A stretch of DNA of 13,390 nt from Zoogloeaceae bacterium (GTDB lineage Bacteria; Pseudomonadota; Gammaproteobacteria; Burkholderiales; Rhodocyclaceae). Each line of letters begins with the position of its first letter. Position 1 is the first letter of the stretch. Positions 8,463 to 13,390 of this stretch are shown here, piece by piece. The DNA is taken from assembly GCA_031290955.1 (NCBI GenBank), contig JAISLJ010000186.1, positions 1 to 13,390 of the forward strand, written 5' to 3'. The notes below the pieces were generated by a model. The model was not told where the DNA came from, did no database searches, and was given only the letters and a program-made list of their open reading frames with translations. The position numbers were made by a program, and so were the translations under genes.

Positions 8463-8464
8463 AG

Positions 8465-8508
8465 GGCTGGCGGAAAAAGCCAGCCGCGCCAAGGCCGCCG
8501 CATTTTTT
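8465..8508 (+). terminator. Stem-loop with distal T tract downstream of cysN
   Basis: A perfect 7-bp stem (GGCTGGC 8465-8471, GCCAGCC 8479-8485) with a purine loop GGAAAAA begins three bases after the cysN stop. The T6 run comes only at 8503-8508, about 18 nt after the stem, so it is not a canonical intrinsic terminator. It could be a weak terminator or an mRNA 3'-end stabiliser. Confidence 0.45.
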
Positions 8509-8557
8509 CCATCTTCATTCTTCCTGTCCCTGATCCTGCCCCGTTGCTCCGTCCCCA

Positions 8558-8586
8558 TTGCGATTCATCCCGAAAGCATGTACTCT
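8558..8586 (+). promoter_or_regulatory. Weak sigma-70-like promoter candidate upstream of the EAL gene
   Basis: TTGCGA (8558-8563) and TACTCT (8581-8586) are 17 bp apart, matching -35/-10 at about 4/6 and 3/6 positions. They lie between the cysN hairpin and the preferred EAL start at 8621. If real, the TTG at 8558 cannot be the start codon. Confidence 0.22.
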
Positions 8587-8620
8587 GGACGCCCCGATGG
8601 TTTCCATTGCAAAAGGCAGC

Positions 8621-9751
8621 ATGAATCCTGGTCTTCAATCGCATACGCTGGTCTTTTTCCTTTCCGGCCTTGAACGGCTGGAGGCGGTGATGGGGGAGGC
8701 CGCAACGCAAAGTCGGCTTGGCGCTTTGTCGCAGGCGCTGGTCGCGCTGGTCTCCGAGGTGTTGCGCGATGAGGCGTGGGCGGAGGCGGTCCCCGACCTG
8801 CCGCGCGGGATGTGGGCCAATCGCTTCGGAATGCCGGAGCGAGCCGCCGACGCCCAGGCGGACAAGTTCGACGCCATCCGCGCGGCGGCAACCGAGCTGG
8901 GCATGGCGCTTGCCCAGGAGGTTTTTGGCGCGGCCACGGCGCGTCTTGCCGGGTTCCGGGTCGCGCTCCTGCCGAATGCGCCTGCGGCGCGTGAATTGGC
9001 GCGCCTGTGCGCCGCGCCTCCGGCAGACCTTGCCGCCGAGCGCGCGCTCTCCGAGGCACTGGCGGCGGATGCCCTGCGCACGTTCTTGCAGCCCATCGTC
9101 CGCTTTCCCGGCGGCGAGACGCTGGGTTACGAGGCATTGACCCGTGGCCCGGCAGGTTCGCCCATCGAGCGCGCTGACCGGCTCTTTGGCGCGGCGGCTC
9201 GCTGCGGACTGACGGCGCGGCTGGAAACCACCTGTGCCTTGTCCGCCCTGCGCTGGGCGGAATGCCTGGCCGCATCCGAATGGTTGAGCATCAATATCTC
9301 CCCCCTGAGCCTTGCCGACAGCGCCTTGCGCAAGGCGCTCGCGCATCCGGGCATCGTGGTTGAACTCACCGAGCATCTGCCGCTCACCGACGCGCATCGC
9401 ATCCTGCCGCAACTGGCGCCGCTGCGCGTCCGGGGCGCCTTGCTCTCGCTCGACGACACCGGCTGCGGTTACGCCGACATGCAGGCGGTCCAGACCCTGC
9501 GCCCGGATTTCGTGAAGCTGTGCATCACCATCGTAAAGAGCGTGGCGCGTGATCCCGAAACCGTCCTCGCCAGCCTGGCGGAGACCATCGCCTACCTGAA
9601 GGCGCGTGGCATCGGCGTGCTGGCCGAAGGCGTGGAAACGGCGCGGGAGGCGGAATTGCTCGCCACATTGCCCATCGACTACGCCCAGGGCTGGCTCTAT
9701 GGCAAGCCGCGCCCGGCGGCGGAGATTTTTCCGGAAAAGGCGCGCTCATGA
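8621..9751 (+). CDS. EAL-domain cyclic-di-GMP phosphodiesterase with an unrecognised N-terminal domain
   Basis: EAL proteins hydrolyse c-di-GMP to pGpG. Numbered from ATG 8621 (376 aa), the catalytic set is mostly intact: EAL at 171-173 (YEALTRGP), metal ligand Asn225 in SINISP, Glu248 in VELTE, Asp278-Asp279 in LDDTGCG, Lys299 in VKLC, Glu336 in AEGVET and Gln356 in AQGWLYGKP. Loop 6 reads DDTGCG instead of DDFGTG, and the Asp two residues after the catalytic Lys is Cys301, so activity may be altered. Residues 1-150 are Ala-rich and helical, about the size of a GGDEF domain but without a GGDEF motif; a degenerate GGDEF or other regulatory domain is possible. No TM or signal peptide is seen, so it should be cytosolic. 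ATG 8621 has AAAAGG five bases upstream; ATG 8597 and TTG 8558 are weaker alternatives. Its TGA overlaps the next gene in ATGA. Confidence 0.88.
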   Translation: MNPGLQSHTLVFFLSGLERLEAVMGEAATQSRLGALSQALVALVSEVLRDEAWAEAVPDLPRGMWANRFGMPERAADAQADKFDAIRAAATELGMALAQEVFGAATARLAGFRVALLPNAPAARELARLCAAPPADLAAERALSEALAADALRTFLQPIVRFPGGETLGYEALTRGPAGSPIERADRLFGAAARCGLTARLETTCALSALRWAECLAASEWLSINISPLSLADSALRKALAHPGIVVELTEHLPLTDAHRILPQLAPLRVRGALLSLDDTGCGYADMQAVQTLRPDFVKLCITIVKSVARDPETVLASLAETIAYLKARGIGVLAEGVETAREAELLATLPIDYAQGWLYGKPRPAAEIFPEKARS

Positions 9752-10872
9752 AGAAACCGATCGCCCTCGTCCTTGCGCTTGCTGTGGCAATCGCGCTCCT
9801 TTTCCTCCTGCGCGATTCCCCCGCCAAGGCCGGTGCGGATGCCCTGCCCGCGCCGCGCCCGGCGCTCACGGTGCGCGTGGAAGCGCCGCGCTCCGAAATC
9901 CTGCCGGTGCGGCTGGCCGCCAATGGCAGCGTTGCCGCCTGGCAGGAGGCGGTCATCAGTTCGGACATGTCGGATCTGCGGCTGGTCGAGGTGCGGGCCG
10001 ATGTGGGCGATGTCGTGCGCGCCCGCGAGGTGCTGGCGGTATTCGATGACGAAACGGTGCGGGTCGCCGTTGCCCAGGCGGAGGCGGCGCTCTCCGAGGC
10101 CGAGGCGCTGGCGCAGGAGGCGCGGGAAAATGCCCGCCGCGCCCGCTCGCTGGAGCACACCGGCGCGTTGAGCGAGCAGGCCATCCTGCAATACGTGACC
10201 GCCGAACAATCGGCCAAGGCGCGCATCCAGTCGGCCCAGGCGCGTCTGGCGGCAGAACGGCTGCGTCTGGAACGCACACGGGTGCGCGCGCCGGATCGCG
10301 GCATCATCTCCGCGCGCAATGCCACAGTCGGCGCGGTGGCCGGACTGGGCGGCGAATTGTTCCGCATGGTGCGGCAAGGCCGACTGGAATGGCGCGCGGA
10401 ACTCATTTCTTCCGAGCTTGCGCGGGTGGCTGTCGGCACACCGGTTGCGCTGACGCTCCCCGGCGGCGAAAGGATCATGGGCAAGGTGCGGATGCTGGCG
10501 CCGACTGTCAATGCCGCCAATCGCGTGGGCCTGGTCTATGTCGACCTGCCTGCGGGGAGTCCGGCGCGGCCCGGCATGTTCGCGCATGGCGTGTTCGATC
10601 TGGGCCAGAGCGCGGGCCACACGCTGCCGTTCCAGGCGGTGGTGATGCGCGAAGCCTTCCACTACGTTTTCGTCCTCGACAAGGACGGGCGCGCGTGGCA
10701 GACCAAGGTAACGACGGGGCGACGTTTGGCGGCGCGCATCGAAATCACCGGCGGACTGGCGGAAAACGCCCGCGTGATCGTCACCGGCGCAGGATTCCTG
10801 CATGACGGCGATCTGGTGCGGGTGGAGGCGGGGACGGAAGCGGGCGAGACAGAGCAAGGCGCAAAAACATGA
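9748..10872 (+). CDS. RND-type efflux periplasmic adaptor (HlyD/AcrA membrane-fusion family)
   Basis: The 374-residue protein begins with one N-terminal hydrophobic anchor or signal segment (about residues 3-21, KKPIALVLALAVAIALLFLL) and has no lipobox cysteine. The lipoyl half-motifs lie near 77-100 (LVEVRADVGDVVRAREVLAVFDDE) and about 178-200 (RVRAPDRGIISARNATVGAVA). An Ala/Glu/Arg-rich coiled-coil hairpin lies between them (about 102-175), followed by a beta-barrel (LEWRAELISSELARVAVGTPVALTLPG) and a membrane-proximal domain. This order is typical of adaptors bridging an inner-membrane RND pump and an outer-membrane channel. It overlaps the EAL gene by 4 nt (ATGA), with AAAAGG upstream of its ATG, so the two are translationally coupled. 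The expected pump gene is absent: the region after the stop hits a repeat within about 50 bp. Confidence 0.9.
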   Translation: MKKPIALVLALAVAIALLFLLRDSPAKAGADALPAPRPALTVRVEAPRSEILPVRLAANGSVAAWQEAVISSDMSDLRLVEVRADVGDVVRAREVLAVFDDETVRVAVAQAEAALSEAEALAQEARENARRARSLEHTGALSEQAILQYVTAEQSAKARIQSAQARLAAERLRLERTRVRAPDRGIISARNATVGAVAGLGGELFRMVRQGRLEWRAELISSELARVAVGTPVALTLPGGERIMGKVRMLAPTVNAANRVGLVYVDLPAGSPARPGMFAHGVFDLGQSAGHTLPFQAVVMREAFHYVFVLDKDGRAWQTKVTTGRRLAARIEITGGLAENARVIVTGAGFLHDGDLVRVEAGTEAGETEQGAKT

Positions 10873-10920
10873 CAGCGCCCGCGCCAGCGGTTTTGCCCGG
10901 AAGGGGCAGGTACACCCAAC
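10869..10920 (+). pseudogene. Possible start of a third operon gene, cut off by a repeat
   Basis: ATG 10869 overlaps the adaptor stop in ATGA, the same arrangement as at the EAL/adaptor junction. It reads MTAPAPAVLPGRGRYTQ for about 17 codons, after which the 40-bp hairpin repeat begins at 10921. The remaining frame to 11072 is repeat and spacer translation with no protein-like character. By position this would be the inner-membrane pump gene, but the surviving residues are too few to identify it. The overlap could also be a coincidence. Confidence 0.35.
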
Positions 10921-10957
10921 CTCGTCATTGCGAGGGCCGAAGGCCCGCGGTAATCCA
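10921..10957 (+). repeat. 40-bp hairpin repeat, copy 3
   Basis: It reads CTCGTCATTGCGAG, hairpin GGGCC-GAA-GGCCC, then CGCGGTAATCCACAC. The outer parts match copies at 5785-5825 and 5888-5926. The hairpin arms match copy 1 while the loop matches copy 2. It lies 49 bp after the adaptor stop codon, at the apparent break in the operon. Confidence 0.75.
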
Positions 10958-11086
10958 CACACCCGTTCCACGCTTGCCGCGCCGCTCTGCGCCTCGCTTT
11001 TTGACGAGTGAGCGCCACGGCGAAGCCGCAAATTTTTGCGCGCAATGCGCTTTCCCCCGATTTCCTGAATGAATGGAGAACAGATC

Positions 11087-13219
11087 ATGTTGATGACGTG
11101 TCCCGAATGCAAGAAACAGATTTTCAGTAAAACGGTCGCCTGTCCGAATTGCGGGCATCCCGGCCCGTTTATCGCCGCCGGGGAGGAAGAAGCGCCTGGC
11201 GCGGCAAGACCGGAAGAACACCAAGGCGTGCAGGCAAACCCAACGCCGCCGCCCGAACCATCCGCCGCACGGGAAACCTCGCGCAAATCCTTGAAACGCA
11301 TCGTAGCCATCGTACTCGCGGGCGGGGTGATAGTGGGGGCGTTCGCGGGATACGAGAAGCTGGCGCAGCCGCCGTCCGGCCTGGCCTCCGCCGTTCTCCC
11401 GAACGAACAGGCATCCTCCCCGGACGAGCAGGCTGCCAAGGCGCTCTTCGACAAGGGTATCGCCTTGCTGAAGCAGGGCAACGCCGATGCCGCCATCGCC
11501 GCCTTCGACGAAGTCGACCGCCGTTTCGGCCAAGACGTCTCGCCCGGCGTGCGCGAGTGGGTCGCCAGGGCGCTCGGCTACAAAGGCGTGACCTTGATAC
11601 CCCAGGGCGACGCCGATGCCGGAATCGCCGTCTATGACGAAATCGCCCGCCGTTTCGGCCAGGACGCCTCGCCCGGTGTGCGCGAGCAGGTTGCCTTGGC
11701 GCTCCTCAACAAAGGCGTGACCTTGGAGATACTGGACAAAACCGATGCCGCCATCGCCATCTATGACGAAATCGAGCGCCGCTTCGGTCAGGACGACTCA
11801 CCTGGCGTGCGCGGGCAGGTCGCTAGGGCGAAAGCCGGAAAAAAGTCTCTCCAGGGCGACTCGCCCGGCGAGCGCGAGCTGGCTGCCAAGGCGCTCCTCG
11901 ACAAAGTCCAGCCCTTGTGGCGGCATAATAAACCCGATGCCGCCATCGCCGTCTATGACGAAGTCGACCGCCGTTTCGGCCAGGACGCCTCGCCCGGCGT
12001 GCGCGAGCTGGTCGCCAGGGCGCTCTTCGACAAAGGCGAGACCTTGGTGCAACAGGACAAACCCGATGCCGCCATCACCGTCTATGACGAAATCGAGCGC
12101 CGCTTCGGCCAGGACGCCTCGCTCGGCGTGTTCGAGCCGGTCAACTGGGCGCGAGCCAGAAGCGAGCAGATCACCAAGGCGCGAGCCGAAAAAAAGTTTT
12201 TCCAGGACGCCTCGCCCGAACAGGCTGCCAAGGCGCTCTTCGACAAGGGTGTCACCTTGCTGAAACAGGGTCAACGTGATGCCGCCATCGCCGCCTTCGA
12301 CGAAGTCGACCGCCGCTTCGGTCAGGATGCCTCGCCCGGCATGCGCGAGCAGGTTGCCGGGGCGCTCTTCAACAAAGGCGAGACCTTGGTGCAACAGGGC
12401 AAACGTGATGCCGCCATTGCCGTCTATGACGAAATCGACCGCCGCTTCGGCCAGGACGCCTCGCCCGACATGCGCGAGTGGGTCGCCGGGGCGCTCTTCA
12501 ACAAAGGCGATGCCTTGGGGCGACAGGGCAAACCCAGTGCCGCCATCGACGCCATCGCCGTCTATGACGAAGTCGACCGCCGCTTCGGCCAGGACGACTC
12601 GCCCGACATGCGCAGATGGGTCTCCAATGCGCTCCTCAACAAAGGCGTTGCCTTGGGGCGACAGGGCAAAGCCGATGCCGAAATCGCCGTCTATGACGAA
12701 GTCGACCGCCGCTTCGGTCAGGACGCCTCGCCCGGCGTGCGCGAGCAGGTCGCCAAGGCGCTCTACAACAAAGGCGTGACCTTGGGGAAACAGGGCAACC
12801 CCCCCCCCGTCGGACTGTTCGGCGTCGGCGATATCTCGCCCGATTTGTGGAAACAGGACAAAATCGATGCCGCCATCGCCGTCTATGACGAAATCGAGCG
12901 CCGCTTCGGCCAGGACGACTCGCCCGGCGTGCGCGAGCAGGTCGCCGAGGCGCGAGCCGAAAAAAAGTCTCTGCTCGCTTCGTGGGAGCCGCGGAAATAT
13001 TTCGTGCAGGGCGAAGCGGCGAGAAACCGGAAACAATGGAAGGAAGCGGTCGCGCTTTATACCCAGGCGATCAAGGCCGATCCGAAGTTTGCCGAAGCCT
13101 ATGATAAGCGTTCCGAGGTCTATTTTTACAATCTGGACGACTATGAAAGCGCGAAGAGAGACGCCGAGGCGGCCTGTCATCTGGGGGAATGCAATATGAG
13201 CGTGCAGTTGGAAAAATGA
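11087..13219 (+). CDS. Zinc-ribbon, single-TM protein with ten 43-residue TPR-like repeats and a C-terminal TPR
   Basis: From ATG 11087 (710 aa) there is an N-terminal zinc ribbon with Cys5, Cys8, Cys19 and Cys22 (CPEC...CPNCGHPG), a Pro/Glu-rich linker, and one TM helix at about 72-90 (IVAIVLAGGVIVGAFAGY). Then come ten repeats of the form DAAIAVYDEVDRRFGQDASPGVREQVAxALxNKGxxLxxQGK. Repeat starts are 11486, 11615, 11744, 11936, 12065, 12278, 12407, 12536, 12674 and 12866. Most spacings are exactly 129 bp; the longer ones carry inserted segments. A conventional TPR pair closes the protein (YFVQGEAARNRKQWKEAVALYTQAIKADP). The likely topology is a cytosolic zinc ribbon with the repeats outside the cytosol, probably a protein-interaction scaffold; the function is unknown. 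ATG 11087 is preferred over ATG 11069 because GGAG at 11074-11077 is a good ribosome-binding site for it and homologous zinc ribbons start close to the first CxxC. A ten-C run interrupts repeat nine. Confidence 0.85.
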   Translation: MLMTCPECKKQIFSKTVACPNCGHPGPFIAAGEEEAPGAARPEEHQGVQANPTPPPEPSAARETSRKSLKRIVAIVLAGGVIVGAFAGYEKLAQPPSGLASAVLPNEQASSPDEQAAKALFDKGIALLKQGNADAAIAAFDEVDRRFGQDVSPGVREWVARALGYKGVTLIPQGDADAGIAVYDEIARRFGQDASPGVREQVALALLNKGVTLEILDKTDAAIAIYDEIERRFGQDDSPGVRGQVARAKAGKKSLQGDSPGERELAAKALLDKVQPLWRHNKPDAAIAVYDEVDRRFGQDASPGVRELVARALFDKGETLVQQDKPDAAITVYDEIERRFGQDASLGVFEPVNWARARSEQITKARAEKKFFQDASPEQAAKALFDKGVTLLKQGQRDAAIAAFDEVDRRFGQDASPGMREQVAGALFNKGETLVQQGKRDAAIAVYDEIDRRFGQDASPDMREWVAGALFNKGDALGRQGKPSAAIDAIAVYDEVDRRFGQDDSPDMRRWVSNALLNKGVALGRQGKADAEIAVYDEVDRRFGQDASPGVREQVAKALYNKGVTLGKQGNPPPVGLFGVGDISPDLWKQDKIDAAIAVYDEIERRFGQDDSPGVREQVAEARAEKKSLLASWEPRKYFVQGEAARNRKQWKEAVALYTQAIKADPKFAEAYDKRSEVYFYNLDDYESAKRDAEAACHLGECNMSVQLEK
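11486..12970 (+). repeat. Tandem 129-bp coding repeat array (ten units)
   Basis: The DNA is repeated as well as the protein: segments such as GATGCCGCCATCGCC and CGCCGCTTCGGCCAGGACG recur almost unchanged in every unit. A higher-order duplication is visible. The entry unit from about 11431 (GCTGCCAAGGCGCTCTTCGA) recurs from about 12225, roughly 795 bp later, with the same downstream GCCTTCGACGAAGTCGACCG. Extra segments containing a KK motif sit in units 3, 5 and 10, and look like old unit junctions. Such near-identity makes copy-number change by recombination or slippage likely. Confidence 0.85.
12799..12808 (+). repeat. Poly-C tract (10 C) inside the repeat-protein gene
   Basis: Ten consecutive C bases encode part of Asn-Pro-Pro-Pro (residues 571-574). 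Tracts of this length are prone to polymerase slippage. Gaining one C would bring a TGA at 12886-12888 into frame and remove the last repeat and terminal TPR. Losing one C would shift into a frame open to 13199 with an unrelated tail. It is also a place where a sequencing or assembly error is likely. Confidence 0.6.
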
Positions 13220-13309
13220 TGGAAGAGTTTCGACGTAATCCCTTTTTAGATCCATTGCGCGGGTTATAGGCCCCCAAACGGTCATTGGGAATTCCTGGAC
13301 AGGATTTTC
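13220..13309. other. Spacer after the repeat-protein gene; no clear feature
   Basis: This stretch is AT-richer than its flanks. A weak 5-bp inverted repeat (CCCAA 13273-13277, TTGGG 13285-13289) lacks a following T tract, so no terminator can be called. Confidence 0.3.
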
Positions 13310-13390
13310 ATGGAAACACGAGGAAGGGAAACAAACCGGATGATGCCGCGCCCCCTGGAAACGATGTCCCGCGCCGCTTCGGCGACCGGC
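13310..13390 (+). CDS. Possible start of a further gene, cut by the window edge
   Basis: ATG 13310 opens a frame that stays open to the end of the window (27 codons). In-frame ATGs at 13340 and 13343 are preceded by a purine-rich GAGGAAGGGAAA (about 13319-13330), which would be a plausible ribosome-binding site. The visible residues (METRGRETNRMMPRPLETMS...) match no family I recognise, and the frame may be chance. Confidence 0.25.
   Translation, partial: METRGRETNRMMPRPLETMSRAASATG

Noticed and set aside
7173..8558. 461-residue minus-strand frame opposite cysN
   Set aside because: It is a shadow of a confidently identified gene in GC-rich DNA with no recognisable motifs.
11036..11045. TTGCGCGCAA palindrome before the repeat-protein gene as an operator
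   Set aside because: A single 10-bp GC-rich palindrome without other support is expected by chance here.
9697..11496. 599-residue minus-strand frame
   Set aside because: It spans the adaptor gene, a repeat and the start of the repeat-protein gene; no protein-like domain is visible.
11486..12970. CRISPR-like regularly spaced repeats
   Set aside because: The period is 129 bp without unique spacers and the units are in-frame protein repeats.
11798..13285. 495-residue minus-strand repeat-like frame
   Set aside because: Its repeats are the antisense of the 129-bp array; the + frame has a zinc ribbon, TM and TPR, so it is the real one.

Overview
The window looks like a chromosomal segment of a Gram-negative proteobacterium, most likely a betaproteobacterium. 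The reasons are the high GC content, the CysD/CysN pair without a fused APS kinase, an RND/HlyD-type periplasmic adaptor, an EAL protein, and intergenic spacers full of GC-rich palindromic repeats. This assignment is inferred from gene content and style; there is no rRNA or other marker gene. All confidently supported genes are on the + strand.

Region 1 (1-5414): an AT-richer leader with three helically phased TTGG(T/C)ACA repeats precedes one very large gene (171-5294, 1707 aa). Its acidic, Gly/Asp/Asn-rich product has no cysteine and no methionine apart from the initiator. It carries a short RTX-like glycine/aspartate patch and EF-hand-like calcium loops, and looks like a large secreted or surface protein exported by a type I system. 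A strong intrinsic terminator follows.

Region 2 (5415-6255): about 840 bp without an intact gene. It is a mosaic of palindromic repeats: two TCC-loop hairpins, a ~320 bp element with 37-bp imperfect terminal inverted repeats, and two inverted copies of a 40-bp hairpin repeat. A possible broken minus-strand secreted-protein remnant lies next to it, followed by the cysD leader.

Region 3 (6256-8462): cysD and cysN, overlapping by one base, encode the two subunits of ATP sulfurylase, the first step of sulfate assimilation.

Region 4 (8463-10920): an EAL-domain c-di-GMP phosphodiesterase is followed, with an ATGA overlap, by an RND-type membrane-fusion/adaptor protein. The adaptor's stop again overlaps an ATG in an ATGA, but that third frame runs after about 17 codons into another copy of the 40-bp hairpin repeat. 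No pump gene is present. The simplest reading is an efflux operon that lost its downstream part at a repeat.

Region 5 (10958-13390): a zinc-ribbon / single-TM protein (11087-13219) carries ten near-identical 43-residue TPR-like repeats and a C-terminal conventional TPR. A run of ten Cs inside the gene makes it a candidate for slippage-driven variation. The last 170 bases hold only a possible gene start cut by the window edge.

The most distinctive items are the Met/Cys-free giant protein, the repeat-truncated EAL-adaptor operon, the nested palindromic element, and the expanding repeat protein with its poly-C tract. No defence system, CRISPR array or intact transposase gene was found.
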